Shown: positions 1 to 8,012 of the stretch, one piece after another
How the letters are laid out: every line of letters begins with the position of its first letter
How positions within the stretch are numbered: the stretch's first letter is position 1
From: Occultella gossypii
Lineage (GTDB): Bacteria; Actinomycetota; Actinomycetes; Actinomycetales; Beutenbergiaceae
Assembly: GCF_019947135.1 (NCBI RefSeq)
Contig: NZ_JAGSHT010000013.1
Span: 62,001 to 126,000, forward strand
Length of the DNA stretch: 64,000 nucleotides
Direction: 5' to 3'
The notes under the pieces: generated by a model
What the model was told of the DNA's origin: nothing
Database searches by the model: none
The model's input: the letters and a program-made list of their open reading frames with translations, nothing else
Program-made: the position numbers and the translations under genes

Positions 1-1000
1 TCGTCACCTGGACACCGACGTTGAGCACGCCCATCAGCGGCCGGAACAGTCCGGCCTGCAGGCTCACGAAGGCCACCAGGGTTCCGATGGTCATGCCGCC
101 GGACGTGGCCGGCAGACCCGCGGCGAGGTAGAGGAGCGCGGGGATCGCGGCGAAGATGATGCTCATCGTGGCCATCCGCCAGCGCCCGGCGAGTTGAGCG
201 CGGACCTCCAGGTCCAGCAGGCCCTCGGAGGAGTCGGAGAACTTGGCGGTCAGCGAAGGGCCGGCGCCGAGGGTCTTGCCGAGCAGCACCCCACTGACGG
301 ACAGCGACTCCTCGACCTGGCCGTGCAGGTTCGCGAGCGCACGCTGGCGCTTGGCGGTCACCTCGCGGCGCATCGTGGCGACCCTGCGGGTCAGCCAGAT
401 CGCCGGCGGGAGCACGATCAGGGAGAGCAGCGACAGCTGCCAGCTGAGCGCGACCATGGCGATCGCGGTGCCGACGGCGGTGGTCACGTTTGAGGCGATC
501 GACGTCGCCGCCGTGGTCACCACGGACTGCATGGCGCTGATGTCATGGGTGAGTCGGGACTGCACCTCGCCGCCGCGGGTGCGTTTGAAGAAGTCGAGGG
601 ACTGGCGCTGCAGGTGCGCGAACACGTCCGTGCGCAGCCGGTGCATCACGCGCTGTCCGATCACGGTGGAGATCCACGTCTGGAACACGCCGAGGACCGA
701 GGTCACCACCGTGACGCCGAGCATCGCGCCGACCAGGATGAGGAGCAGGGGGACGTCCTGGTTCGGGATCGCCTCGTCGATGAGGTGCCGGGTCAGGAAC
801 GGGGTGGCGAGTCCGATGGCGGAGGTCGCGACGATCAGTGCGACCACGGCGCTCAGCCGGGCCCGGTAGGGCGCGAACAGTGCGCCGATGCGGCGCAGGC
901 TCACGGGATGGGACTCGAGCTGGGCCCGGTCCCTGGGATCGGGGCGGGCGGCGCCGTCGCGGCCACGGGGGCCCTCTGGGTTCATGGCGAGGTCGGCCAT
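1..1000 (-). CDS. ABC exporter membrane domain (5' part only)
   Basis: The gene runs off the left edge, so only about 333 N-terminal residues are visible. They form a type-1 ABC exporter transmembrane domain: a charged N-terminal tail, then hydrophobic helices, with the conserved segment DFFKRTRGGEVQSRLTHD that couples this domain to the ATPase. The nucleotide-binding domain should lie beyond base 1. The start ATG at 1000 is preceded by GGAAG about ten bases upstream. Family knowledge says such half-transporters dimerise in the membrane and export drugs or lipids using ATP. It is divergent from a MarR-type regulator, which suggests a regulated drug-efflux role; the substrate cannot be told. 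Confidence 0.88.
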   Translation of the reverse strand, partial: MADLAMNPEGPRGRDGAARPDPRDRAQLESHPVSLRRIGALFAPYRARLSAVVALIVATSAIGLATPFLTRHLIDEAIPNQDVPLLLILVGAMLGVTVVTSVLGVFQTWISTVIGQRVMHRLRTDVFAHLQRQSLDFFKRTRGGEVQSRLTHDISAMQSVVTTAATSIASNVTTAVGTAIAMVALSWQLSLLSLIVLPPAIWLTRRVATMRREVTAKRQRALANLHGQVEESLSVSGVLLGKTLGAGPSLTAKFSDSSEGLLDLEVRAQLAGRWRMATMSIIFAAIPALLYLAAGLPATSGGMTIGTLVAFVSLQAGLFRPLMGVLNVGVQVT

Positions 1001-1038
1001 AGGGACATCACTTCCTTCGTCGTGTCTATGTCATATGC

Positions 1039-1059
1039 TGAGGTTACCTCATTATGAGG
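1039..1059. promoter_or_regulatory. Overlapping inverted repeats, probable MarR operator
   Basis: The spacer between the exporter and the MarR gene holds TGAGG-TTA-CCTCA-TTA-TGAGG. The central CCTCA can pair as an inverted repeat with either outer TGAGG, so two operators share one arm. The position between two divergent starts fits autoregulation and exporter control. Binding is inferred. Confidence 0.6.
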
Positions 1060-1085
1060 AAGGCGTCAATAGTAGGCTCCGGAGC

Positions 1086-1529
1086 GTGACGAACCCCCGG
1101 GGGCGTGAGCCCGAGCGCGCGCCAGAGAGCGAGCCCAGCGAACTGCTCATGCAGGCCACCCGTGCCCTGCGCCGTCGATGGGCGGCCTCGCTAGAGCCGT
1201 GGGGCCTCGCCCCGCACGAGGCCCGCGCCCTGCGGGTGATCTGCGACAGCGACGGCGCGCGCCTGTCCGACGTCGCCGCACACCTACGGATCGCTCCGCG
1301 CTCGGCCACCGAGGTTGTGGATGCCCTCCAGGAGAAGGCCTTCGTCGAACGCATGCCGGACCCTACGGACCGGCGCGCCGTGCTCGCGGTGCCGACGGAC
1401 GCCGGCCGGGCCCTCGCCCAGGAGATCGGCGCGGCCCGGCAGCAGGTGTCGCGCGACTATTTCGCTCGGCTGGAGCCGCAGGAGTGGGAGCAGCTCACCG
1501 GACTGCTACGCCGCCTCATCTCCGACTGA
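1086..1529 (+). CDS. MarR-family transcriptional regulator
   Basis: The protein has 147 residues with a winged helix-turn-helix. The recognition part contains LSDVAAHLRIAPRSATEVVD and the wing contains the family signature DPTDRRAVLAVPTDAGR. I chose the GTG at 1086, which gives a normal MarR length. It is divergent from an ABC exporter gene, with a repeat-rich 85-base spacer. This arrangement usually means that ligand binding releases the regulator and turns on efflux; the ligand is unknown. Confidence 0.88.
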   Translation: MTNPRGREPERAPESEPSELLMQATRALRRRWAASLEPWGLAPHEARALRVICDSDGARLSDVAAHLRIAPRSATEVVDALQEKAFVERMPDPTDRRAVLAVPTDAGRALAQEIGAARQQVSRDYFARLEPQEWEQLTGLLRRLISD

Positions 1530-1549
1530 GAGCGGCGCACGTCGGACCG

Positions 1550-2380
1550 ATGGACATTGCCCGAGCGCTCGACACCGAGCACCTGATCTCGATCGGCCAC
1601 TACCAGCGACTCCCATCCCCCGATCGCCCCACATCGCTGCAGTGCGCCGGCACCCTCAGCACCGGGCAACCGTGTCAGGGCCTCGTCTTCGCGCGGGCAC
1701 TGACCAGTCGCGTACTGGCACCTCACTTCGCCTCGCGCAACCACGGCCCCGGCTGCGACAAGGCCGCCATCGAGCACGGGCCCACCGATTTCGTCGACGA
1801 CGACGAGACGATCCATCAGGCAGCATCATCGACCCGGACCATCGTGCTCACGCCGACCACACCGGAGGAGGGCACACCCGCCGCGGGCCGTCCGCACAAC
1901 GCGACCCCCGGACGCGACACCCGGACACATCGCCACCCGGTCGCAGGCTCCCCCAGCCTCGGTGGTGAACGCCGGGCCACGTTGCGTTCTGCGCTACGCA
2001 TCCTCATCGGCCGTGGCTTCCGCGACGGCGCCCGCATCCGATGGGCCGGAACCGAGGTCGACGCAACCCGCTTCTTCATCCACCTCGACAGCATGGACGC
2101 GAGCGAAACCGCGATCCGCGGATACTGGGGACTCGTGGACCGTGCCGAACGCTTCCGCCGAACCGGCGCGGTCCACCTCCACTCTCGCATCGGGGCACTC
2201 GTGGTGATCCACCGCGACATCGTCGACGAGGTCCTCGGATTCCATGGCGGCGACCTCGCGGCACTCCATGGGCAGTACGTCCTGGCGACGTCGCCCGTGC
2301 GAACCTCCGCCGCCGGCAGACCCTACGTACTGGTCACGGAAACCTCCGCCTTCGCCACCTGGTCACCGCCCGCGAGGTAG
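1550..2380 (+). CDS. Protein of unknown function with Cys/His-rich N-terminus
   Basis: The product has 276 residues and I do not recognise its family. Near the N-terminus C32, C42, H59, H65 and C69 are spaced like a zinc site (QCAGTLSTGQPC, then APHF, then NHGPGCD). A Ser/Thr/Pro-rich, probably disordered stretch follows at about residues 95-140. The C-terminal 130 residues look folded, with patterns such as VDATRFFIHLDSMDAS and HRDIVDEVLGFHGGDL. It starts 20 bases after the MarR gene, so the two may be cotranscribed. No signal peptide or membrane segment is seen. Codon use is high-GC like the neighbours, so it is probably a real gene. Confidence 0.6.
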   Translation: MDIARALDTEHLISIGHYQRLPSPDRPTSLQCAGTLSTGQPCQGLVFARALTSRVLAPHFASRNHGPGCDKAAIEHGPTDFVDDDETIHQAASSTRTIVLTPTTPEEGTPAAGRPHNATPGRDTRTHRHPVAGSPSLGGERRATLRSALRILIGRGFRDGARIRWAGTEVDATRFFIHLDSMDASETAIRGYWGLVDRAERFRRTGAVHLHSRIGALVVIHRDIVDEVLGFHGGDLAALHGQYVLATSPVRTSAAGRPYVLVTETSAFATWSPPAR

Positions 2381-2410
2381 CGGAATCCGCACGGTCGCCA
2401 AACTACTTGA

Positions 2411-2447
2411 TCAGACGTAGTACGTCACGTACAGTAATTACTACGTC
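2411..2447. promoter_or_regulatory. Inverted repeat upstream of the PadR gene
   Basis: GACGTAGTA (2414-2422) is perfectly inverted as TACTACGTC (2439-2447), with a 16-base AT-richer centre that includes TACAGTAAT. The site lies 21 bases before the PadR start, overlapping the likely promoter. It is a good candidate for the autoregulatory operator. Confidence 0.55.
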
Positions 2448-2468
2448 AGACATGGAAGGGAGGATGTG

Positions 2469-2798
2469 ATGATCAGCGCGGACTTCATTCGCGGCTATGT
2501 GGACCTGCTGGTCCTCGAGTCGCTGCTGGACGAGCCCTCGTACGGGTACGCGATCTCGAAGCGGATCGAGCAGCTCGCTCAAGGCCAGTACGAGATGAAG
2601 GAGACGACCCTCTACTCGGCCGTTCGCCGGCTCGAGAAGTCCGGCGCCGTCACCTCCTTCCAGGGCACGCATACCCAGGGGCGTGCCCGCACCTACTACC
2701 GGCTGACCGACGCCGGCCGCCGCTTCTACGACGAGAAGTGCGAGGAGTGGCGCCAGACCGTCGCACTCGTCGGCCGCTTCGTCCGAGACTCACGCTGA
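2469..2798 (+). CDS. PadR-family transcriptional regulator
   Basis: The protein has 109 residues. It shows the PadR pattern: SYGYAISKRIEQLAQG, then ETTLYSAVRRLEKSGAV for the recognition helix and wing, then RTYYRLTDAGRRFYDE and a short C-terminal dimerisation helix, which makes it a small subfamily-2 PadR. The ATG at 2469 sits five bases after GAAGGGAGG; an in-frame GTG at 2466 is too close to that site. The next gene encodes a membrane protein with a typical PadR-partner N-terminal domain, so the pair forms an operon that probably senses a membrane-active compound. Confidence 0.9.
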   Translation: MISADFIRGYVDLLVLESLLDEPSYGYAISKRIEQLAQGQYEMKETTLYSAVRRLEKSGAVTSFQGTHTQGRARTYYRLTDAGRRFYDEKCEEWRQTVALVGRFVRDSR

Positions 2799-2813
2799 GA
2801 GGGAACGACCCGC

Positions 2814-3806
2814 ATGGATGCCATCACGAGCTACATCGACCACATGTTCCGCAGCCTGCCGCCGACCACCGAGGTGTCGCGGGCAAGGTCCGAACTGCTG
2901 CAGATGAGCGAGGACCGCTACCGTGAGCTGCTCGCCGAGGGGGTGAGCGAGAACGAGGCCGTGGGCCGCGTCATCACGCAGTTCGGCAACCTCGACGAAC
3001 TTGCCGACGACCTCGGCATCCGCCGCGAGCTCGACCGCGCCGGCAGCGAGGGCGAGGGCGCATCGGTCGAGTTCTCACACGAGGAGGCCGAACACTTCCT
3101 CGACGTGCGGCGCCGGGGTGCTTGGTTCATCTCGGCCGGGGTCTTCGTGATCCTGCTCGGGATCTCACAGCTCGTGTTCTTCGCCGAGGGCACCGCCGGC
3201 GTCGACGGGAACACCGAGACCGTCCCGCTCGCGCTGCTCTTCGTATGCATCGCCGGCGCTGTCGCGCTGTTCATCGTCGGCGGGGTGTCCCTGTCCCGCT
3301 ACGACCGGCTCGAACACAAGGAACTCCGCCTCGAGCCCCAGGTGGCCACGGCGTATCGCGCCCAGCGCGAGCGCGAGCAGGGCACGTTCGTGGCACTGCT
3401 CGCCGGCGGCGTTGCCTTGATCATCCTCGCCGTCGCGATACCGGCGATCTTCGTGGATGCCACGTCCGGGCCTGCCGGCAACCGCGCGGTCGCGTTGATG
3501 CTCGTCATCATCGCCATCGGCGTCACGATCCTCATCCAGGCCGGCATGCGCCGCGGCGCACTCGACCGGCTCACCGCGGAGGGCGATTACGCACCCGAGA
3601 AGCGGCGGTCGAACTCGATCACCGGCCGCGTGGCCGGCCCCTACTGGATGCTCGCGGCCGCCGTGTTCCTCGGCTGGAGCTTCATCGGAGACGCCTGGGA
3701 CAGGTCGTGGATGGTCTGGCCGATCGCCGGGATCCTGTTCGGCGCGGTCGTCGTGACCATCGAGTCGTTCAGTCCGGACAAGCGCAAGGTCGACGGCGGC
3801 CGCTGA
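2814..3806 (+). CDS. Multi-pass membrane protein with permease-prefix-type N-terminus, PadR partner
   Basis: The protein has 330 residues. The first 70 form a helical cytosolic domain (IDHMFRSLPPTTEV; ITQFGNLDELADDLG), as found in DUF1700/permease-prefix proteins that are paired with PadR regulators. About six hydrophobic segments follow (for example GAWFISAGVFVILLGISQLV). The gap from PadR is only 15 bases, with a GAGAGGGA ribosome site. In related pairs the membrane protein is the regulated target. The transported or sensed compound is unknown. Confidence 0.8.
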   Translation: MDAITSYIDHMFRSLPPTTEVSRARSELLQMSEDRYRELLAEGVSENEAVGRVITQFGNLDELADDLGIRRELDRAGSEGEGASVEFSHEEAEHFLDVRRRGAWFISAGVFVILLGISQLVFFAEGTAGVDGNTETVPLALLFVCIAGAVALFIVGGVSLSRYDRLEHKELRLEPQVATAYRAQREREQGTFVALLAGGVALIILAVAIPAIFVDATSGPAGNRAVALMLVIIAIGVTILIQAGMRRGALDRLTAEGDYAPEKRRSNSITGRVAGPYWMLAAAVFLGWSFIGDAWDRSWMVWPIAGILFGAVVVTIESFSPDKRKVDGGR

Positions 3807-3857
3807 GCTGGTCGGTGAGGTAGTCCGTCGACCCGCTCGCCACGGGCCGGAGCCGGG

Positions 3858-4256
3858 CTAGAGCGCGATCAGGACCAGAGCGGCGGCCGGCAGAACCGAC
3901 GACGAGAGCGTTCCCCTGATACTCGCACCCCGCGGACGCCAGTAGCCGAGCAGGTCGGCGAGGCCCATGAACAACGCCGACGCCAGCATGTAGAGGCAAC
4001 CGACCACCACAACGGTGGCCCCGGTCGAAGCGCTGCCGTAGTTGATCATCCAGATGCCGACGAGCGTCCCAGCACCCGCGAGGGCATTGCGCGCGCCGAG
4101 GCAGAACGACCACAGGTGGACGTTGCGGATGCCGTCAGGCTCGATCCCGAGGAACTTCTGGACCCCCGGTCGTTCGATCAGGAATGCCTCGAACGGGAAG
4201 ACCGCGATCAAGATCAGGGCCGCGAGGCCGGCACAGACCTGCGCGAGCATCTCCAT
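3858..4256 (-). CDS. DUF1304-family small membrane protein
   Basis: The protein has 132 residues and four predicted membrane helices. The family-like pattern is a first helix with PFEAFLIERPGVQKFLGI, then ARNALAGAG, then LYMLASALFMGLADL. The ATG is preceded by GGGAGG. It starts two bases after the stop of the methyltransferase gene, so they form one operon. DUF1304 proteins are short integral membrane proteins of unknown biochemical role. Confidence 0.85.
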   Translation of the reverse strand: MEMLAQVCAGLAALILIAVFPFEAFLIERPGVQKFLGIEPDGIRNVHLWSFCLGARNALAGAGTLVGIWMINYGSASTGATVVVVGCLYMLASALFMGLADLLGYWRPRGASIRGTLSSSVLPAAALVLIAL

Positions 4257-4258
4257 GG

Positions 4259-5353
4259 CTACCTCCCAGCAGCGGTTGGAACTGCCTCGATGAGCGAGAT
4301 CGTCGATATCGTCGGAATGACCCGCACCATCCGATAGCCGGCCCGGTCGAGGAGGGCGTCGAACTCACCCCGGGTGCGCTCGCGACCGCCGACGAAGATC
4401 ATCATGTCGAGATCGAGGGACTTGGCGAGGTGCGGCGCGTTGCCGGGAGGCACCACGCTCTCCAGGAGGAGCAGCGTGGCGTCACGCGGCATGCTGTCGC
4501 GGACGTTGGTGAGGATTGCGGCCGCCTGCTCGTCGCCGAAGTCGTGGATCACGCGCCGCATCACGTAGAGGTCGCCGCCGGTGGGCGCCGCATCGAAGAA
4601 CGAACCGACCTCGAGCCGGCAGCGGGACAGGACGCCGGCCCGACGCAGGTGCTCCTCAGCAGCTTCGATCACGGCCTCGCGCTCCAGCAGAACGCCGTTG
4701 GCAGCGGGTGCCGCGGCGAGCATGAGCGACAGGAGCTGGCCGTGCCCGCCACCGAGGTCGACGATGGTCACGAACCGGGAGAAGTCGTACGCGGTTGCGA
4801 CCGTGGGCCAGTCGAGGGCCGTCAAGCGGGTCATCGCGTTATTGAACGTGGCGGCGAACCCTGGGTTGTGGTCGAGGTAGTCCCACATCGGCTCCCCGAG
4901 CGACGCCTCGGCACCGGGCCGCCCGGTCTCGATCACGTGCGTCAACCGACCCCATGGTCCCTGGTAGCTCGGGTCGCCAAGCATCAGGACGACCGGGAGC
5001 ATCGAGTCCGGCGTTCCCGAGCACAGCCCGCGTGCGAGGGGAGTCAGCTCGTAGCGGTCATCCGACGCCTGGCGGAAGACGCCGAGCCCCGCGCAGGCGC
5101 GTAGCAGCCGGGCGGTCGCATCGGGATCGGAGCCGACCTCGCCGGCCACTTCACTTGCGGACCTCGGGCCAGCTGCCAACACGTCCGCGATGCCCAACCT
5201 TGCCGCCGCGTACAGGGTGTGAGTCGCCATGAACCCCGATGCCAGTTCGAGCAGGCCGACCTCGGGAGGGACCATCCGTCGCGTTACGGCCGCCAGAGCG
5301 GTCCGGACGGCGGTGGCGGCCCGGATGACGCGAACGGGTGGAAGTCTGGACAT
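4259..5353 (-). CDS. SAM-dependent O-methyltransferase (plant-type, dimerising)
   Basis: The protein has 364 residues. An N-terminal helical dimerisation domain (LLELASGFMATHTLYAAARLG) is followed by a Rossmann methyltransferase core with the SAM loop TIVDLGGGHGQLLSLML at about residue 190. The catalytic-base region is VMRRVIHDFGDEQAAAIL and the C-terminal helix has FDALLDRAGYRMVRV. This architecture matches the hydroxyneurosporene/carminomycin type of O-methyltransferase; the acceptor is unknown. I chose the ATG at 5353 with AGGGG upstream; a farther ATG at 5380 lies inside the operator. It forms an operon with DUF1304 and is divergent from a MarR gene. Confidence 0.87.
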   Translation of the reverse strand: MSRLPPVRVIRAATAVRTALAAVTRRMVPPEVGLLELASGFMATHTLYAAARLGIADVLAAGPRSASEVAGEVGSDPDATARLLRACAGLGVFRQASDDRYELTPLARGLCSGTPDSMLPVVLMLGDPSYQGPWGRLTHVIETGRPGAEASLGEPMWDYLDHNPGFAATFNNAMTRLTALDWPTVATAYDFSRFVTIVDLGGGHGQLLSLMLAAAPAANGVLLEREAVIEAAEEHLRRAGVLSRCRLEVGSFFDAAPTGGDLYVMRRVIHDFGDEQAAAILTNVRDSMPRDATLLLLESVVPPGNAPHLAKSLDLDMMIFVGGRERTRGEFDALLDRAGYRMVRVIPTISTISLIEAVPTAAGR

Positions 5354-5372
5354 GAACGCGACCCCTACTATG

Positions 5373-5409
5373 GTCAGCAATGCTGACTATAGTAGTCAGC
5401 ATCGCTGAC
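5373..5409. promoter_or_regulatory. Two identical palindromes 22 bp apart, MarR operators
   Basis: GTCAGC-AAT-GCTGAC (5373-5387) and GTCAGC-ATC-GCTGAC (5395-5409) have identical arms, and their centres are 22 bases apart, about two helical turns. A TATAGT -10-like element lies between them. They sit between the methyltransferase and MarR starts, so both promoters can be covered by two dimers on one DNA face. Confidence 0.7.
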
Positions 5410-5427
5410 GATTGCCAAGGGGTATCG

Positions 5428-5847
5428 ATGGATATCGCGACGCTCATGTTCATCGCGTACCGCGCGATGGATGATCGGGTGGTCCGGGCCATGCGCGAAG
5501 CCGGCTTCGATGTGACAGTGGCGCAGGCACGCCTCGCCCAGCGGATCGGTGCCGACGGATCCCGCCTCACCGACCTCGCCGAGCAGGCTCAGGTCACCAA
5601 GCAGACCGCAAGCCTCCTGGTCGCGGCCCTGGAGCGAGAAGGGCTGGTCGAGCGGGTCCCGGATCCCACCGACGGGCGTGCGCGACTGATCCGGTTCACG
5701 CCGCGGGGGCGGGCCGGATCGGAACGGGCCCGCGACCTCGTGATGGCGGTCGAGCAGGAGTGGAACGAACTGCTCGGGCCCGAGCTCGCCGGACCCCTAC
5801 GTGAGGCACTGATCAAACTCCGCGAGAACGTCGACCCGTACCGGTGA
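5428..5847 (+). CDS. MarR-family transcriptional regulator
   Basis: The protein has 139 residues. The helix-turn-helix contains RLTDLAEQAQVTKQTASLLV and the wing contains DPTDGRARLIRFTPRGR. The ATG at 5428 follows AAGGGG with good spacing; an upstream ATG at 5380 would place coding sequence across the operators and is unlikely. It is divergent from the O-methyltransferase operon and presumably represses both. Its last 35 bases overlap the 3' end of the convergent protease gene. Confidence 0.9.
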   Translation: MDIATLMFIAYRAMDDRVVRAMREAGFDVTVAQARLAQRIGADGSRLTDLAEQAQVTKQTASLLVAALEREGLVERVPDPTDGRARLIRFTPRGRAGSERARDLVMAVEQEWNELLGPELAGPLREALIKLRENVDPYR

Positions 5848-6706
5848 CCGCGGCGCCAACCTGCGTTCCGGAGCGTTCCGCGCCGAGCGCGCGGCGGCTC
5901 GTTCGCGCACCCACCGCCGGGACTGCGACCAGCACGCCTGCGGTGACCAGCACCGTCGCCGCGAAGATCAGGCCACCGGTGAGGGCGGTGAACGGCAGCA
6001 GCGACAACGAGACGTTGCCGGCGTAGTGCATCACGACGGCGGCCGGAACCCCGCCGCGCAGCCGCTCGCTGATGAACCAGTACGTCAGCGACATCGGCAC
6101 CATGCAAGCGAGGAAGCCCACCGCTTCCACAGCCCCGAGGCTCGACTGCGAGGTCCCGGTGAGCAGGAACAGCGGCACGTGCCAGAGCGCCCAGATGGTG
6201 CCCAGGACTCCGGCGGTGGCGAGCGGTGAGAGTCGGGCGCGCAACCTCGGCTGCACGTACCCGCGCCAGCCGAACTCCTCGGAGAGGGGCCCGGCCATGG
6301 TGGCGATCAGGAGGAACGGCAGCAGCCCGGAGTCGGCGAAGGATGCCGTGATGTCGGCGATCCCGAGCGCTGGTGCGCCGACCAGCGGACCGAGCGTGGC
6401 GGCCAGCACGGCGGGCGCCGCCCCCAGGCCGATCGCGGCCGGGAGCCAGAGCGCGAGCCGTCCGGGCCGCGGCACGCGTGGGCTCCGGACGCCGCGGAGC
6501 CGGTAGACCACTGCGGCCAGGCTCGGTCCGAAGCCGCCGATCGCGTAGAACGCGAAGACGGCCGGGCTCGAGAGGTCTCCGCCGAGCAACAGGGCGATCA
6601 GCCAGGACCCCCAACTCAGGGCGAAGGTCAGGACGAGGAAGCCGCCCACGCGGCGATCGGAGGATGCGAAGGTCGTGGCGGCCGGTGCGGCGGCGATGGT
6701 GCTCAT
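5813..6706 (-). CDS. CPBP-family (CAAX/Rce1-like) intramembrane metalloprotease
   Basis: The protein has 297 residues and about eight hydrophobic segments. The diagnostic motif EEFGWRGYVQPRL gives the Glu-Glu and Arg of the active site. A second motif, ALWHVPLFL, gives a metal-binding His, and a third His is in MHYAGN. Family members cleave prenylated or other substrates within the membrane; many bacterial ones are linked to bacteriocin immunity, but the role here is unknown. The ATG at 6706 fits the first membrane segment; its ribosome site is weak. It overlaps the MarR gene end convergently by 35 bases. Confidence 0.85.
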   Translation of the reverse strand: MSTIAAAPAATTFASSDRRVGGFLVLTFALSWGSWLIALLLGGDLSSPAVFAFYAIGGFGPSLAAVVYRLRGVRSPRVPRPGRLALWLPAAIGLGAAPAVLAATLGPLVGAPALGIADITASFADSGLLPFLLIATMAGPLSEEFGWRGYVQPRLRARLSPLATAGVLGTIWALWHVPLFLLTGTSQSSLGAVEAVGFLACMVPMSLTYWFISERLRGGVPAAVVMHYAGNVSLSLLPFTALTGGLIFAATVLVTAGVLVAVPAVGARTSRRALGAERSGTQVGAAVTGTGRRSRGV

Positions 6707-6732
6707 GGGAACCAGCCAACCGCTTCCCGGTG

Positions 6733-6773
6733 GCACCCACCCAGGGTGCTTCCACCCGGAGTGCATACGGGTG
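6733..6773. promoter_or_regulatory. Inverted repeats upstream of the protease gene
   Basis: GCACCC-N5-GGGTGC (6733-6749) is followed by CACCCG-N9-CGGGTG (6753-6773). Both lie within 70 bases upstream of the protease start. They may be operators or RNA hairpins in its leader; no regulator gene is adjacent. Confidence 0.3.
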
Positions 6774-6809
6774 CTGGCCCTACCCGTCACCCCTGGGCGG
6801 GAGCGAGGG

Positions 6810-7292
6810 TCAGCCCGCGGCGATGACGAGGGCCGTCGCGATCGCGGCGATCCCCTCGCCGCGCCCGGTGAGCCCGAGCCCGTCGGTGGTGGTGGCGCTG
6901 ACCGTCACCGGTGCGCCGGCCGCCGCGGTCAGCGCCGCCTCGGCCTGGCCGCGCAGGCCGGCCAGCTTGGGCCGGTTCCCGATCACCTGGACCGCGATGT
7001 TGCCGATCTCGAAGCCGGCGGCGCGCACGCGGGCAGCTGCCTCGGCGAGCAGCCGCGCACCCGAGGCGCCCGCCCACTCGGGTTCGCTGGTGCCGAAGTT
7101 GGAGCCGAGGTCGCCGAGTCCGGCTGCGCTGAACAGCGCGTCGGCGGCGGCGTGGGCGGCGACGTCCCCGTCGGAGTGGCCGGCCAGGGCCACCTCGTCG
7201 GGGAAGGTCAGCCCGGCGAGCGCGAGCCCGGTCCGTCCGTCCCCAGCGAAGGCGTGCACGTCCACGCCGATCCCGGTGCGGGGTGCGCTCAT
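6810..7292 (-). CDS. ispF: 2-C-methyl-D-erythritol 2,4-cyclodiphosphate synthase
   Basis: The protein has 160 residues, a normal IspF length. It catalyses cyclisation of CDP-ME 2-phosphate to MEcPP with release of CMP, in the non-mevalonate isoprenoid pathway. Metal ligands are visible in GIGVDVHAF, and the [19 protein letters not shown] and LGDLGSNF regions are conserved. The N-terminal ATG overlaps the ispD stop as ATGA, so the two steps are translationally coupled. Confidence 0.96.
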   Translation of the reverse strand: MSAPRTGIGVDVHAFAGDGRTGLALAGLTFPDEVALAGHSDGDVAAHAAADALFSAAGLGDLGSNFGTSEPEWAGASGARLLAEAAARVRAAGFEIGNIAVQVIGNRPKLAGLRGQAEAALTAAAGAPVTVSATTTDGLGLTGRGEGIAAIATALVIAAG

Positions 7293-7993
7293 GAGCCATC
7301 CTCGAGGTACAGGGCCGCGACCGACAGGTCGTGCGGGGTCGTGATCTTCAGGGCTCGCGCCTCGCCCGGCACCACGTGGACCGCGATGCCGAGGGCCTCG
7401 ACCAGGCCGGCGTCGTCGCCGGCAGCCGCGGCCTCGGAGTCGGCTCGGGCGGCCCCGTGTGCGTGGGCCCGGCGCAGGAGGCCGGCGTCGAACGCCTGGG
7501 GTGTCTGGATCGCGCGCAGCCCGGACCGGTCGGGGGTCGCGACGGCGCGGGGCGGATCGCCGTCGTCGACGGCCCGGATCGTGTCCACGACCGGGACTCC
7601 CGGCACCACGGCCGGATGGCCTGCGCGGACGGCTGCGATCAGGCGGCCGATCAGGTCGGCCGAGGCCAGCGGCCGTGCGGCGTCATGGACGAGGATGACC
7701 TCGTCCGTCTCCCCAAGGGCACGAAGACCGGAGGCGACGGACGCTTGCCGGGTCGCCCCGCCGTCGACCACCTCGACGTCGACCGACGAGACCTGCCCGA
7801 CGGCGGCGCGCACCTCTTCGAGGTAGGCGGCCGGCGCGGTGACCACGATCCGGCGGACCAGCCCGGAGTCGGCCAGAGCGCGCGCGGCTCTGGCCACGAG
7901 CGGCTCACCCGCGAGCGGCGCGAGCGCCTTGGGCACGGTGTGACCGAACCGGGAACCGGACCCGGCGGCGGCCAGCACCGCGCCAACGCTCAC
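7289..7993 (-). CDS. ispD: 2-C-methyl-D-erythritol 4-phosphate cytidylyltransferase
   Basis: The protein has 234 residues. The nucleotide-binding loop is [12 protein letters not shown] and the substrate-binding parts are [14 protein letters not shown] and AIQTPQAFD. It joins CTP and MEP to give CDP-ME in the non-mevalonate pathway. I chose the GTG at 7993, since upstream residues in the same frame are low-complexity Arg/Pro and lie inside carD. The gap to carD is 19 bases, so carD-ispD-ispF form one operon, an order shared with mycobacteria. Confidence 0.95.
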   Translation of the reverse strand: MSVGAVLAAAGSGSRFGHTVPKALAPLAGEPLVARAARALADSGLVRRIVVTAPAAYLEEVRAAVGQVSSVDVEVVDGGATRQASVASGLRALGETDEVILVHDAARPLASADLIGRLIAAVRAGHPAVVPGVPVVDTIRAVDDGDPPRAVATPDRSGLRAIQTPQAFDAGLLRRAHAHGAARADSEAAAAGDDAGLVEALGIAVHVVPGEARALKITTPHDLSVAALYLEDGS

Positions 7994-8012
7994 CTGGCGG
8001 CTCCGCCGTGGC

